Origin: Myxococcales bacterium
Lineage (GTDB): Bacteria; Myxococcota; UBA727; GCA-2721815
Assembly: GCA_002721815.1 (NCBI GenBank)
Contig: PBLQ01000015.1
Span: forward strand, 1-63,191
Length of the DNA: 63,191 bases
Direction: 5' to 3'
The position numbers and the translations under genes are program-made. This document shows, in pieces, positions 17,289 through 27,628 of this stretch; position 1 is the first letter of the stretch; every line of letters begins with the position of its first letter. The notes below the pieces were generated by a model, which was not told the origin of the DNA, made no database searches, and worked only from the letters and a program-made list of their open reading frames with translations.

Positions 17289-18878
17289 TCAGGGTGAGCT
17301 TTTTTGAAAAGAACTGTTCGGGGTGCCCGTAAAACAACGCATCACCCAAGGAAAAGTATAAGTCACGTAATAGGCGTATTCGCCATCACCGTTCACCATG
17401 CCGTTACATTCGTCTAAGTCGCCGGAACCATCAAATTCATAATCATCAATGAAGGTCCCGTCGTAGGTGCCGCCAGGGAAAACACCTTCATTGTTTTGGC
17501 TTACGCGGTCTCCTGATTTGAGAACGTAGCCCGATTGCACCTGGCGGATGGTGCCATTGTCATCAATGTAGGGGCCAAAGATAGGAAAGCCATCGGCAGC
17601 AAAGCCAATGACACCCGAAGCGGTATTGCCCGAGTCATCGTACATGGAGGCAGGATCACCATGGTAGTGATAAGCCCCGTCGGGTTGGGTGTGGGCATTG
17701 TGTGAGTCGGTATCAAAATCATTGCCTGCAAACATGGGGTCGTAACGCCAGGGTTTGTTCATATCGAAGCAGCCGATTTTCTCTTGGCCTACGGGGCCGG
17801 GCCCCACACCGTAACAAGCGGCAGGTAAGAGGTCGAGCTTGGCACCGTTGAGGAATATGGCATTGTCCCATTGTAAGGAGAGTGCTGTGGGGGTGGTGGC
17901 CACGGTGGGGTTTTTGGTGATGTCGTAGGATTCCACCACTTCGGCCGCAGCATTGGCGAAACCATCGCCGTCGTTGAAATCATGGTTGGGAATGGCGTCA
18001 CTGGTGATGGTGCAGTGATCGCCGCTGTCGGAAATTTCCACATCGCTGTAGAACACAGTGCTGCTGCCAATATCTTGGGAAACGGCGAAATAGCTGCCGA
18101 TGTACGCCGTGCAAGACCGGTCTTGTGAATCGAAAATGGCATTGGTGATGTCCTCGGGAATGGTGCCGCACGTGGGGGCTGCGCCCACATTGTTGGTGCA
18201 GGTGTAGTAGTCATCGTGGTCACATTGCCCATCGTCATCGGGGCACCAGGTGTTGGTGCTGGTGCTGTAATTGGGGTCACCGCATCCGCCGAAGTTGGTG
18301 GCGCATTCATTCACGTCCGCGCATATGGTACCATCCCATTCTGTCCCAGAATCACATGAGGGTGGTCCAGCGTCTTCCGTGTCGTCCGGTATTTCGGTGG
18401 ACCCCGCATCTGCTTCATCGTCGTCCGGTGTTTCTGGTGATCCTGCATCAATATTGGGCGTCGGCGCATCTGATGTGCCCGCATCCTCTTCAGGTGTGGG
18501 GGTGTCCGGTGATCCTGCGTCTACTTCAGGCGTAGATGTGTTTGGTGAGCCCGCATCTACTTCAGGCGTAGATATGTCTGGTGAACCCGCATCCACTTCA
18601 GGCGCGGGCGCGTCTGGTGAGCCCGCATCCACGTCAGGCGCGGGCGCGTCTGTTGAACCCGCATCTACTTCAGGCGTAGATGTGTCTGGTGAGCCCGCAT
18701 CCACTTCAGGCGTAGATGTGTCTGGTGAGCCCGCATCCACTTGAGGGGCAGGTGGCTTTGGGTCACCCTCATCGTTTTGTTCTTTTTCGGGTTCTTGTTC
18801 GGGCTCTTCAAGATCGGTGGGGCAGCCTGCAAAAAAGAGACATAAGGTACTGAGTAATAATAAATGCTTGATGCTCAT
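17289..18878 (-). CDS. YHYH-domain lipoprotein with DAG-repeat linker
   Basis: A 529-residue predicted lipoprotein (lipobox FAGC, residues 17-20). Residues about 45-170 are a low-complexity linker made of VDAGSPDTSTPE-like units. Residues about 190-245 are Cys-rich and EGF-like (NECATNFGGCGDPN). The rest is a YHYH domain, named after the motif AYHYHGDP near residue 400, followed by GVIGFAADGFPIFGPY. The C-terminal CFTGTP segment is conserved in the nearby relic. GGAG lies 6 bases before the ATG. YHYH proteins are secreted and of unknown activity; the His-rich motif suggests metal binding. A 233-base AT-rich gap upstream is the likely promoter region. Confidence 0.88.
   Translation of the reverse strand: MSIKHLLLLSTLCLFFAGCPTDLEEPEQEPEKEQNDEGDPKPPAPQVDAGSPDTSTPEVDAGSPDTSTPEVDAGSTDAPAPDVDAGSPDAPAPEVDAGSPDISTPEVDAGSPNTSTPEVDAGSPDTPTPEEDAGTSDAPTPNIDAGSPETPDDDEADAGSTEIPDDTEDAGPPSCDSGTEWDGTICADVNECATNFGGCGDPNYSTSTNTWCPDDDGQCDHDDYYTCTNNVGAAPTCGTIPEDITNAIFDSQDRSCTAYIGSYFAVSQDIGSSTVFYSDVEISDSGDHCTITSDAIPNHDFNDGDGFANAAAEVVESYDITKNPTVATTPTALSLQWDNAIFLNGAKLDLLPAACYGVGPGPVGQEKIGCFDMNKPWRYDPMFAGNDFDTDSHNAHTQPDGAYHYHGDPASMYDDSGNTASGVIGFAADGFPIFGPYIDDNGTIRQVQSGYVLKSGDRVSQNNEGVFPGGTYDGTFIDDYEFDGSGDLDECNGMVNGDGEYAYYVTYTFPWVMRCFTGTPNSSFQKSSP
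18368..18746 (-). repeat. VDAGSPD linker repeats
   Basis: About ten in-frame units of roughly 36 bases encode VDAGSPDTSTPE-type linker segments. Several units are nearly identical at DNA level. They probably hold the folded domain away from the membrane. Confidence 0.8.
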
Positions 18879-19111
18879 GACTGCTCCTCATGGGTTGTTC
18901 GAGGAGGACTTTAACTTGGAAGGGAGGGAGCGAGCCAATATTTTGATGCTAAAGCCGTTAAAAAACCAGACGAATTCACCTATCAATAGAGATGTTCGCA
19001 CTAAAATCCAAAACCAAGAAAAAATCCCTTTAATAAGATATAAGTAGCTTACAGAAGACCATTCTGTCATTTCACTCATGCATATCCATCACCGATAACC
19101 TTGGGGAAAAC

Positions 19112-19996
19112 ATGACGGCTGAAGAAGAAGAACATCTTGCCAAGGCTATAGAGGGTAAAGTGCCCGAGCCCGCAGATTTACTTCAGGGCCTCAAAGAAGA
19201 GGACGTGGAAGGTGCCGAGGTTCTCGAAACTCCTGTTGTGGTTCGTCCCAAAAGTCTCGATGCCATTTGTTTTGGTTATTGTGAAGACTGTGAAGAAGTT
19301 CACGAATTGCATTTGGGCGCCTCCCAGGAATACGCATTGGACGTCTTGCAGAAAATGCAAAACGAGGGGCGTATGGATTTCGAGGTGTTTGCAGAGGAGG
19401 CCGACCCCAAATTCAAATTAAAAAAGCTGTTTCCTGGTGATCGCGGACACATGTTTGGCGTGATGGAATGCCATAACGAAGCAGGCGAAACGGTTTGGTT
19501 GAAGGCATACTCTTCTTTGCCGGGGGGGTATCGTAAAGTACCAGGGTGGGTACCTATGATTTTGTCTGACCAAGATTTCAACGAGGTGGTGGCGCCCCAG
19601 CAACCAAAAATAAGACAGCTCACCCGCCGAATCGAACAATTAGATAAGAATGCGCTGGGCCGTCCGAAGCTCATAGAAGAGCGTCAGCAGATATCTCGAG
19701 AGCTTCAAACCCAACTTCACTTTCTTTATGTGTTTCACAATCAAAAAGGCGAAGCCCGAACCATGAAAGAGGCTTGGTTTGGCCATCAAGGAATTCCGGG
19801 TGGGGTAGGTGAGTGTTGTGGTCCGAAATTGTTAACTCACGCCGCGAAAAACAATCTTAAACCCATCTCCGTGGCGGAGTTTTTTTGGGGGGACAAAAAC
19901 AAGGAAGGCGAATGGCTCAAACCACGTTTTCGCATCTGTTGCTCGGCGCGTTGTCAGCCCATCATGGGTTTTTTATTGTGTGGCGCCACAGGGTAG
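19112..19996 (+). CDS. Standalone homologue of RluA-type pseudouridine synthase N-terminal domain
   Basis: A 294-residue soluble protein. The motifs GIPGGVGECCGPKLLTHA, ISVAEFFWG and a Cys-rich segment ending QPIMGFLLCG resemble the N-terminal extension of some RluA-family pseudouridine synthases, where they precede the catalytic domain. Here the frame stops right after that segment, so no catalytic domain is present. Conserved cysteine clusters (CFGYCEDC, ECC, CCSARC) could bind a metal. A helical segment spans residues about 165-205. It is convergent with sdhB, with 16 bases between them. The start has GGGG a few bases upstream. Family link is moderate; function unknown. Confidence 0.65.
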   Translation: MTAEEEEHLAKAIEGKVPEPADLLQGLKEEDVEGAEVLETPVVVRPKSLDAICFGYCEDCEEVHELHLGASQEYALDVLQKMQNEGRMDFEVFAEEADPKFKLKKLFPGDRGHMFGVMECHNEAGETVWLKAYSSLPGGYRKVPGWVPMILSDQDFNEVVAPQQPKIRQLTRRIEQLDKNALGRPKLIEERQQISRELQTQLHFLYVFHNQKGEARTMKEAWFGHQGIPGGVGECCGPKLLTHAAKNNLKPISVAEFFWGDKNKEGEWLKPRFRICCSARCQPIMGFLLCGATG

Positions 19997-20012
19997 TCCC
20001 CGCGACCGGTGA

Positions 20013-20768
20013 TTATTTACGCAAGCTTGCGAGCAAAAAGTCACCATTCATGTTGGAAATCACATTACGAGAAATCTCTTTGGGGCACGCTGCTTCGCAT
20101 TCGTATTGATTGGTACAATTGCCGAATCCTTCTTCGTCCATTTGTTTGACCATGTTGCGGGCACGTTCTTCACGCTCGGGTTGTCCCTGAGGCAACAAGC
20201 TTAAATGGGTGACTTTGGCGCCCACGAAGAGCATGGCCGAAGCGTTTTTACAGGCAGCCACGCAGGCTCCGCAACCAATACAGGTGGCGGCGTCAAATGC
20301 AGCATCAGCGTTTTCTTTGCCCACGGGAGTGGCGTGCGCATCGGGAGCAGCACCGGTTCGAATAGAGACGTATCCGCCCGCTTGGGTCACCCGATCAAAA
20401 GCGCTGCGATCGACCATGAGGTCTTTCAATACCGGGAAAGCGCCAGCACGGAAAGGCTCGATGGTAATGACATCACCGTCACTAAAGCTGCGCATGTGTA
20501 ATTGACAGGTGGTGGTTCCTCGCTCGGGCCCATGGGGGTTACCATTGATCACCAAAGAACACATGCCACAAATGCCTTCGCGACAATCGTGGTCAAATTC
20601 GATGGGGTCTTGACCTGAGGTGATCAAACCTTCGTTCACCACATCGAGCATTTCTAAAAAGCTCTTGTTCGGGTTAATATCTTTGGCTTGGTATTCTTCG
20701 ATTCGGCCTTTGTCGCCAGGTCCGTTTTGTCGCCACACGCGTAAGGTAAGATTTAGTCCGCCGCTCAT
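20013..20768 (-). CDS. sdhB: Succinate dehydrogenase/fumarate reductase iron-sulfur subunit
   Basis: A 251-residue subunit of complex II that carries electrons from the flavoprotein to the quinone site. The [2Fe-2S] motif CREGICGMC, the [4Fe-4S] motif [11 protein letters not shown] and the later Cys set ending CEAACP are all present. The frame is open further upstream, but the ATG at 20768 overlaps the sdhA stop (TAATG) and has GGAG 8 bases before it. It is the last gene of sdhC-sdhA-sdhB. Confidence 0.95.
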   Translation of the reverse strand: MSGGLNLTLRVWRQNGPGDKGRIEEYQAKDINPNKSFLEMLDVVNEGLITSGQDPIEFDHDCREGICGMCSLVINGNPHGPERGTTTCQLHMRSFSDGDVITIEPFRAGAFPVLKDLMVDRSAFDRVTQAGGYVSIRTGAAPDAHATPVGKENADAAFDAATCIGCGACVAACKNASAMLFVGAKVTHLSLLPQGQPEREERARNMVKQMDEEGFGNCTNQYECEAACPKEISRNVISNMNGDFLLASLRK

Positions 20769-22681
20769 TATTTGTAACTCCTTTGAGTTAACTTCACGTT
20801 TTCGAAAGTCATCTCTTCTTGGTGCCGCTTTGGTGTGGCGTTTTGTCCTTGGTATTCCCACACGGCCGCATGACAAAAGTTTTCGTCATCCCGCAGGGCT
20901 TCACCTTCGGGGGTTTGGTGCTCTTCCCGGAAATGGCCGCCGCAGCTCTCTCGCCGTTCTAGTGCATCGCGACACAATAACTCGCCAAATTCCAAAAAGT
21001 CAGCCACGCGGCCTGCTCTTTCGAGGTTGGCATTGATGCCTTCGCCGCCACCCACCACGGCCACGTTTTCCCAAAACTCGGCACGAATGGCTGGAATTTT
21101 TTCGATGGCCTCTTTGAGGCCCGCTTCGTTCCGTGCCATGCCGCATTTGTCCCAAACCAGTTTGCCCATTTCGCGGTGGAATGAGTCGGGGGTGCGTTTG
21201 CCGTTGATGCTCAGCAGTTTGTCGATACGTGCTTGGGCTTCATTTTCTGCGTCTTTAAAAGCCTCACCGGTGTTGTCGGTGTTGCCATAACCGTGCTGCG
21301 CCAAATATTGACCGATGGTGTAAGGAAGCACGAAATAACCGTCGGCCAACCCTTGCATGAGTGCGCTGGCGCCAAGCCGGTTCGAGCCGTGATCCGAAAA
21401 GTTTGCTTCTCCAATAACGTGCAGCCCGGGCAGGTTGCTCATGAGATTATAATCCACCCACAGGCCACCCATGGTGTAGTGGGATGCTGGGTAAATTTTC
21501 ATGGGCGTTTTGTAAGGGTTATCTGCCGTGATTTTTTGGTACATATGAAACAGATTACCGTACCGTGCGCGAATGGCGTCTTCACCCAGCCGGTTGATGG
21601 CGTCGCGAAAATCCAAATACACGCCGTATCCGGAGTCGGCCACGCCTCGGCCATCATCACAAACCAGCTTGGCGTTTCGGGAGGCCACATCACGGGGTAC
21701 CAAGTTACCAAAGCTGGGATACTTGCGCTCGAGGTAATAGTCGCGTTCCTCTTCCGGAATCTGGTCGGGCGGACGCTTGTCGCCTTTATTTAACGGTACC
21801 CATACGCGACCATCATTCCGCAAGGACTCGGACATGAGTGTAAGCTTACTTTGGTAGTCGCCCTTCACGGGAATACAGGTGGGATGAATTTGAGTGTAAC
21901 AAGGGTTGGCAAAACCAGCGCCCTTTTTGTAAGCGCGATAAGTAGCCGTGACATTGCAGCCTTTGGCATTGGTGGAGAGATAAAAGACATTGCCGTAACC
22001 CCCCGTAGCTAACACAACGGCATCGGCTGCATGGGAGCGAATCTCACCTGTGATGAGGTTTCGGGTCACAATGCCTGCTGCGCGGCCATCTTGAACCACG
22101 ATGTCCAGCATCTCGTGACGGGTGTGCATGTTCACTTGGCCCACTGAAATTTGACGACTTAAGGCACTGTAAGCCCCCAAAAGTAACTGCTGGCCAGTCT
22201 GCCCGCGGGCATAAAAAGTTCGTGAGACCTGGGCACCACCAAAAGATCGGTTGGCCAAAAGTCCGCCGTATTCACGCGCAAAGGGTACACCCTGTGCAAC
22301 ACATTGGTCGATGATGTTCACACTGACTTGGGCCAAGCGGTGGACGTTGGCTTCGCGGGACCGGTAATCGCCCCCTTTGACCGTATCGTAAAAAAGCCGG
22401 TACACGCTATCGCCATCGTTTTGGTAGTTTTTGGCCGCATTGATCCCGCCTTGTGCTGCAATGGAGTGAGCCCGACGCGGCGAGTCTTGAAAGCAAAAGC
22501 AGTCGACATTGTAGCCCAGTTCACCCAACGTGGCAGCGGCAGAGCCCCCAGCCAAGCCAGAGCCCACTACGATGATCTTATACTTTCGTTTGTTTGCCGG
22601 ATTCACCAACTTGAGGTTGAAACGGTGTTTGTCCCATTTTTCGGCAATCGGTCCAGAGGGGATTTTGGCATCAAGTTGCAT
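20768..22681 (-). CDS. sdhA: Succinate dehydrogenase/fumarate reductase flavoprotein subunit
   Basis: A 637-residue catalytic subunit that oxidises succinate to fumarate with covalently bound FAD. The N-terminal dinucleotide motif [19 protein letters not shown] and the FAD-linked region after [17 protein letters not shown] are clear, as is the active-site HPTCIP segment. Its size and its partner, a single five-helix cytochrome b, fit a type B enzyme as in Bacillus and Bacteroidetes. GGAG precedes the ATG. The start is 12 bases from the end of sdhC. Confidence 0.96.
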   Translation of the reverse strand: MQLDAKIPSGPIAEKWDKHRFNLKLVNPANKRKYKIIVVGSGLAGGSAAATLGELGYNVDCFCFQDSPRRAHSIAAQGGINAAKNYQNDGDSVYRLFYDTVKGGDYRSREANVHRLAQVSVNIIDQCVAQGVPFAREYGGLLANRSFGGAQVSRTFYARGQTGQQLLLGAYSALSRQISVGQVNMHTRHEMLDIVVQDGRAAGIVTRNLITGEIRSHAADAVVLATGGYGNVFYLSTNAKGCNVTATYRAYKKGAGFANPCYTQIHPTCIPVKGDYQSKLTLMSESLRNDGRVWVPLNKGDKRPPDQIPEEERDYYLERKYPSFGNLVPRDVASRNAKLVCDDGRGVADSGYGVYLDFRDAINRLGEDAIRARYGNLFHMYQKITADNPYKTPMKIYPASHYTMGGLWVDYNLMSNLPGLHVIGEANFSDHGSNRLGASALMQGLADGYFVLPYTIGQYLAQHGYGNTDNTGEAFKDAENEAQARIDKLLSINGKRTPDSFHREMGKLVWDKCGMARNEAGLKEAIEKIPAIRAEFWENVAVVGGGEGINANLERAGRVADFLEFGELLCRDALERRESCGGHFREEHQTPEGEALRDDENFCHAAVWEYQGQNATPKRHQEEMTFENVKLTQRSYK

Positions 22682-22693
22682 GATAATGTGCTC

Positions 22694-23428
22694 CTATTGC
22701 AGAAGGCCGGTGAGAATGGCGAGAGGGATGGATGCATTGCCCACAAGAATGAGCAAAGCATAGGCGGTGCTGATTTGTTGAACCCTGGCGCGTTTGCTTT
22801 CTTGATCGAAACCTAAGGTTTGAATCACGCTGGCCACGGCGTGTGAGAGATGCAGGGCCAACAAAACCTGCGCTACGATGTAAAAAATGGCCACGGGCGC
22901 CCACTGGAAACTGGCGACCACCATGCCGTAGACATTGTGCATGGCGACGGATGTACCATGAATTGTGTGTTCCATGGTCGGTGCGTAGGCCACCGCAAAG
23001 CGTTCAGGCATGAAGGTAAAGTGGAGCAGGTGGTAAACAATAAACACCAGGATCAACAGACCACTGAAGCCCATGTAGCGGGATGCGATGGTCGCTTGAA
23101 TCGTATGGCTGTATGCGTATTTTTGGGGACGGGCCTGCCAATTCTGTTTTTTCAGTTTGACCGCAGTGAACACGTGGATGGCCAAACACAGCAGGAGAAA
23201 GATCCGGGCGCCCCATACCACCGCACCACTTTTACCAAGCATGGGCCCAGTGTGGTGGAGATTGTATGCGTAGACATTGATGGCCTCTGCGCCTAAGAAA
23301 ATCTGTAAATTACCTAACATGTGCACGAATACGAAGCCCACATAAACCAGCCCGCTGGCGGCCATGAGCGCCTTCAGCCCGATGGAGCTGTTAATAAAAC
23401 CTTTGGATCGTGTGATCGCTGCTGTCAT
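22694..23428 (-). CDS. sdhC: Succinate dehydrogenase cytochrome b subunit
   Basis: A 244-residue membrane anchor with five predicted helices and well-placed histidines (FVFVHMLGN, LAIHVF, VYHLLHF, LALHLSHA) for two hemes. It belongs to the cytochrome b558 type found in type B complex II and passes electrons to quinone. The ATG at 23428 follows GAGGT at a sensible distance; an upstream ATG at 23488 lacks a ribosome site and would add a non-membrane tail. It is the first gene of the operon, so the region upstream holds the promoter. Confidence 0.92.
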   Translation of the reverse strand: MTAAITRSKGFINSSIGLKALMAASGLVYVGFVFVHMLGNLQIFLGAEAINVYAYNLHHTGPMLGKSGAVVWGARIFLLLCLAIHVFTAVKLKKQNWQARPQKYAYSHTIQATIASRYMGFSGLLILVFIVYHLLHFTFMPERFAVAYAPTMEHTIHGTSVAMHNVYGMVVASFQWAPVAIFYIVAQVLLALHLSHAVASVIQTLGFDQESKRARVQQISTAYALLILVGNASIPLAILTGLLQ

Positions 23429-23751
23429 TTGAGACCTCGCTTCGACAGAGAAGGGAGCACCGAGGCGCCCTTCACTCTTATTTAACATTGCAGGTAGTGT
23501 AAGTATTCCAAATCAGGAGTCAAGATGAGAACAACCGAAACTGATTGATTTTGGGGGTTTATGTTTCAAATGAAACTGGGTTGGCGGGTATCTGCGAACG
23601 CTCAGGCGGAATCGCCGGGGATCGCGATGTCAAAGAAGGTATTCAAGTACCCCTTATCGGAGCCATTCTTTGGGGTGACACACCCACCTTGTTTTGATAA
23701 CCCCTTGATTTGCCCAGAAAGGGCGAGGGCAAACTGCGAAGAGTGGCGTAA
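23429..23751. other. Intergenic region between sdhC and methyltransferase
   Basis: These 323 bases hold the promoter of the sdh operon on the minus strand. A possible small plus-strand gene runs 23627-23755 (42 codons, ATG to TGA). Its stop overlaps the ATG of the methyltransferase (ATGA), which hints at coupling, but the ribosome site is weak and I recognise no family. No repeat, tRNA or terminator is evident. Confidence 0.4.
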
Positions 23752-24726
23752 ATGACTGGTGGGAGTGAAGAAATAAGAAAACAATGCCGGATCTGTTCCG
23801 GGAACGATCTGCGAGCAGTGTCGGGCCCATGGGGGCGCCACTTGGTCTGTCGGCAGTGTGACAGCGTCACCAAAGATCTCACTTTTGATCAGTACCAGGC
23901 CATGAACCCCTCCTATGACCCTGGGCCCAATATCGAGCTTGAAAGCCAGGAGGCGGTTCTCGAATACTTGGGCGTCAAAGATAAAGAGGCCTTCCTGCGG
24001 CCCTTTTTGAAAAGGGTTCACAGGCCACAACGTATGCTGGATATCGGTTGTGGGGCTGGCGGTTATTTGGTGGCGGGGCAAAATCTCGGTTTGAAAGTAG
24101 AGGGCGTCGAGCCCAGCGACAGTCACTCGACCATTGCTCGCTCACTGGGATTGGATGTGAAACAGGGTTATTTTATTCCCGATGACTTTCCGGCGGAAAC
24201 CTACGATCTGGTGGTGTTGTCGCATGTGATCGAGCACATTTACGAACCTTTTGAGTTTCTTCGTGGCATTATGAAGGTGCTCAAACCGGGCGGTATTTTA
24301 GTGGTCAGCACGCCCAACGCAGGTTCAACCATTGCGCGTTTGAGTTCTTCCTACTGGGTGATGTTGAAGACGATTGATCACGTCAACATGTTTTCACTGA
24401 AGAGTCTCAACCATTCTCCCATCAAAGACATGGGCAAAGTAGAGTCGTTTACCAGTGAATACAGTTGGGAAAGTATCGCCTCATTGTTGGCTGCAGGTAA
24501 AGATTTTATAAAGCAACCACGCACACCGATCGAAAACCTTGGCGAGAATGAGAATCAAGCGTCGACCCCTCCTGACGATGGGGAGCCGCCCAAGTCTAAC
24601 TTTCGGTGGCGAGGCACCCAATGGATCAAAAATGGGTTACGTTTTGCGTCGTTCCCACTGCACGTCTTTAACCAAATGACAGACCGACAGCACTGCTTGG
24701 TTTTTTCTATTCAAAAGCCCGAATAA
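23752..24726 (+). CDS. SAM-dependent methyltransferase with N-terminal zinc ribbon
   Basis: A 324-residue protein. An N-terminal four-cysteine knuckle (CRICSGN, then CRQC) is followed at about residue 95 by the SAM-binding motif MLDIGCGAGGYLV, then VEGVEPS and LSHVIEHI. This layout is common in methyltransferases of surface sugar or cofactor pathways. The C-terminal third is poorly conserved and contains a disordered Pro/Asn/Glu stretch near residue 275. It converges with the next methyltransferase gene, 6 bases apart. Substrate unknown. Confidence 0.85.
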   Translation: MTGGSEEIRKQCRICSGNDLRAVSGPWGRHLVCRQCDSVTKDLTFDQYQAMNPSYDPGPNIELESQEAVLEYLGVKDKEAFLRPFLKRVHRPQRMLDIGCGAGGYLVAGQNLGLKVEGVEPSDSHSTIARSLGLDVKQGYFIPDDFPAETYDLVVLSHVIEHIYEPFEFLRGIMKVLKPGGILVVSTPNAGSTIARLSSSYWVMLKTIDHVNMFSLKSLNHSPIKDMGKVESFTSEYSWESIASLLAAGKDFIKQPRTPIENLGENENQASTPPDDGEPPKSNFRWRGTQWIKNGLRFASFPLHVFNQMTDRQHCLVFSIQKPE

Positions 24727-24732
24727 GCATCG

Positions 24733-25422
24733 TCACGTCACATCGCTGGTAGGCGACGTCACTCCACCAGTTATCGTTTCGATGTCAATTTTTCGCCAAA
24801 CACTGGCAAGCCAAGGTTGTTCATGGCGCGGTTTTCCTGATGGCCGATAGTAATGTTCCAAATATTGGTAACCGCACGCCATCATCAGTTTTTGCCATGT
24901 CTCCCAACTGAGGTAACAACCGTACCGCTCTTCTGGTATATCATTTTCGACATTAGGCCCGTGAGGATTAGACGCAAAGAGTACGCCATTGGGTTTTAAG
25001 CTTTTCCGGAGTTCTTTGAGTACTCTTGTTAGTTCGCCAAAGGGAATGTGAAACAACACAGCATTGGCAAAAATACCGTCGAAATGGTTGTCGGGTAAGT
25101 CCAGCGCCACAAAATCTTGATGCCAAACTGGACAGTCCGCATGGGCTTGTGCCATGGGGATGAAATTAGCCGCACCTTCCAAGCCCACCGGTGAATGCCC
25201 CAGTGTTTTCAGGGTCTTTAAGTCGCGCCCGGGTCCACACCCGAAATCCAAAATGGTGCCAGGTGCATCGCACACCAAGTGGCGCAACAGTGCATCGATA
25301 TTTTGACTCACATCGTGATCCTTGGTCCCTTCCCAAAAATCGGCTGCCTTTTGGTCGTAGTGGGCGATGGTTCGTTGAACCGCTGCTGTGGTTTTTTGGG
25401 AGATGGGTGCTTTGTGCGACAT
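24733..25422 (-). CDS. Class I SAM-dependent methyltransferase
   Basis: A 229-residue soluble enzyme. The SAM motif ILDFGCGPGRDL lies near residue 57, the acidic residue after motif II in GLEGA, and the post-motif VLFHIPF near residue 120. The spacing matches the broad methyltransferase-11 group. It diverges from the DUF4336 gene across an 89-base promoter gap. Substrate unknown. Confidence 0.85.
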   Translation of the reverse strand: MSHKAPISQKTTAAVQRTIAHYDQKAADFWEGTKDHDVSQNIDALLRHLVCDAPGTILDFGCGPGRDLKTLKTLGHSPVGLEGAANFIPMAQAHADCPVWHQDFVALDLPDNHFDGIFANAVLFHIPFGELTRVLKELRKSLKPNGVLFASNPHGPNVENDIPEERYGCYLSWETWQKLMMACGYQYLEHYYRPSGKPRHEQPWLASVWRKIDIETITGGVTSPTSDVT

Positions 25423-25511
25423 GAAGGTGGCCTAACAAAAAATTAGTCAGTGACAATGGGGGCTTGGTTTTGTTTGTGTTAGTCTCTTAGCAGAAAGGGG
25501 TGAGCATCAAA

Positions 25512-26231
25512 ATGAGTCGATGGGATAAACAGGTCTGTCCACACGGACCTTTAGAGGAGATCGGGGCTGGCCTGTGGCAGGTCACCGGATCTCTTAAACG
25601 CAGCCCTTTGCCGCGCAACATGGTCGTTTGGCGCACGCCGAAAAAAAGTTTGCTCATTCACAGCGCGATCTGCTTGGACGAAGTGAGCATGAAGGAATTA
25701 GATTCACTGGGCCCTGTGAGCCATGTGGTGGTACCCTGTGAGATGCATCGGGCAGACGCGAAAGCTTTTCAGGATAGGTATTCTGAGGCAACCTTTCTTG
25801 CACCGGCTTGTGCTCGAGAAAAAGTAAGCCAGGTCATCAGCGGGGTTGAAGATCTCGAAGAGGGCTTGGAAGACTTAAATGTTACCTTGCATCGCCCTGC
25901 GGGACTCAAAGATTTTGAACTGCATTTGGAGTTGCCTTTAGAAGATGGATCTCGCGCTTTGGTTATGACAGATGCTTTATTCAATTTGGCGGGGGACCCA
26001 CCCAAGGGCTTTGGTGGTTTCCTAGTTAAATTGTTGGGGAGTGTGGGCCCATTAAACATCACCAAAATAGGGCGACGAATGCTTTTAGAGAATAAAAACG
26101 ACTATGCGAACTACGTGCGAGATTTGTCAAAGATCTCCAATCTGAGCGTGTTATCCGTTGCTCACGGTCAGTGTATTCGCGAGGACGTGGTTGCAGAGCT
26201 GATCGCTGCCAGTGAACGTATTCGAAAATAG
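25512..26231 (+). CDS. DUF4336-like metallo-beta-lactamase-fold protein
   Basis: A 239-residue soluble protein. The segments WQVTGSL, LIHSAICLD, LGPVSHVVVPCEMHR and ALVMTDALFN follow the DUF4336 pattern, a metallo-beta-lactamase-like family lacking the full zinc motif. The ATG at 25512 is preferred because GGTGA lies 8 bases before it; a GTG at 25500 is also in frame. It is 12 bases upstream of the broken lipoprotein gene on the same strand, so they were probably one operon. Function unknown. Confidence 0.7.
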   Translation: MSRWDKQVCPHGPLEEIGAGLWQVTGSLKRSPLPRNMVVWRTPKKSLLIHSAICLDEVSMKELDSLGPVSHVVVPCEMHRADAKAFQDRYSEATFLAPACAREKVSQVISGVEDLEEGLEDLNVTLHRPAGLKDFELHLELPLEDGSRALVMTDALFNLAGDPPKGFGGFLVKLLGSVGPLNITKIGRRMLLENKNDYANYVRDLSKISNLSVLSVAHGQCIREDVVAELIAASERIRK

Positions 26232-26243
26232 AGGGGGATTCAG

Positions 26244-27599
26244 ATGCCAGTAAAGTTTATTTTGATTTTAGGTTTGGTGTTTTGGGGCTGTGATCTTTTG
26301 GATAAAGGCGAGGCGCAGGGGCCTGATGTCATCGATGCGGGTGTCGATGATGCTGGCGCAAAAGAGCGGGTCGTGACAAAAACACCGGCCGGCGGAATCC
26401 GTGTTCTGCACATTCGAAATGATGCCGATGAACGTATTGCCATCAAAATCACCTATCCGGAACAGGCCCGTTATGATGATGGCGCCCCTGTGGTGGTGAA
26501 CGTATCCACCTTCTTCACAAATAATTTCGGCTTTTATAAGGACCTCGATGCTGAAAAAATTGGAGCGATTCATATTAGTTATCTTTGGCCGGGGAAGGCT
26601 GACGATACCGTTGATGCTGTGAGTGATGGTGAAAATGATTATGGTGGTGAGAACGCCATCGCGGCATTGCGAGATGTGATTCGGTTTGCTGCGGGTTCTA
26701 TTGACGATGAAAACGGCGTCAATATTTCAGAAATGTCTGAAATCACCCCGCTGCTCGATAACCTGGGGTTGTGGGCATTTTCTCATCCGGGACTGGCAGC
26801 GGTTAATGTGATGGCGAGCCATGGTGATACCTTTCCCAGTCTCAAGTATTTTGTGGGCCGTGAGAACCCCACTGTTGATACCATCGCTTCGGTAGAGGTG
26901 GGGTATTGGGAAGGTGACACACCAGTCGTAAACCCGAGTTACAGTTACCCCGAATCCTATTCGCCCTTGGCCATCACCATGGATTATTCTTTGGCGGGTT
27001 AGCTCACCGACGAAACGCTTTATGACGGTGAGTCCAATGGGCGGGCTTTTATTGGGAACCCTGGTGTTGGTGATTTTGTGTTGAGTTATAAAATCCCCAC
27101 CATGTGGGACAAACGGTATTATTCCATGGCCATGACCCATGCCCTTTTAGATAATGGCGCCCTGACTCTGGAAACATGGCCTGAAGATTTGGCCACGCCG
27201 GACGAAGTTGATGCGGTATGGTCTTATCGAATCTCCACGGGAAAGTATCCAGCGATAAAAGAAAACCTTCCTGACTTAAAAGTCATGTTGGTGTTCGGAA
27301 AAGAGGGCCATGTGAACCCCATGCGTGACATCCCCCAGGTGCATCAAGCATGGGAGGGACTTCGGTTTGGCTGTGGTTTTTGGGTGCGCTTGAATCCTGA
27401 TGCGGCATACGCGTTATATACCACACCCGATTCGAGCATTGTGCCACCTGACAACGATGCCAACAGTGAGCCAGACGATTGGTCAGAGGCTTTTGAATGG
27501 GGGCACGACAAGTCTCAAGGCTCAGCAAAATTATTTGGCTTGGCTGCCGTGGCTGAAATGGCCGACCGGGTACATGAAAATAATTGGGACGATAATTAA
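26244..27599 (+). pseudogene. Alpha/beta-hydrolase-like lipoprotein gene split by an in-frame TAG
   Basis: Two long open segments (26244-26999 and 27003-27599) lie in the same frame and are separated only by TAG at 27000-27002. Together they would encode 451 residues. The N-terminus has lipobox FWGC and a DAG spacer. The hydrolase-like look rests on VVVNVSTFF near residue 85, a SHGDTFPSLK segment near residue 192, and a late KVMLVFGKEGHVNP segment carrying a candidate catalytic His. Coding character continues unchanged after the stop. Either a recent nonsense mutation, a base-call error, or readthrough explains it. TAG is an ordinary stop elsewhere here (msrA, for example), so genetic-code reassignment is unlikely. 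Confidence 0.75.
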
Positions 27600-27628
27600 C
27601 CCCGTGTTTTAGTGGAAGGCCCAGAGGT

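Noticed and set aside
18271-18744. A plus-strand Ser/Gly/Pro repeat frame
   Set aside because: It is the antisense of the VDAGSPD linker of the YHYH lipoprotein.
23627-23755. A 42-codon gene overlapping the methyltransferase start by ATGA
   Set aside because: It has no clear ribosome site or family; kept only as a note in the intergenic entry.
27000-27002. Recoding of the TAG as a selenocysteine or other amino acid because selD is close by
   Set aside because: Selenocysteine uses TGA, not TAG, and TAG is a normal stop in neighbouring genes; no recoding element is seen.
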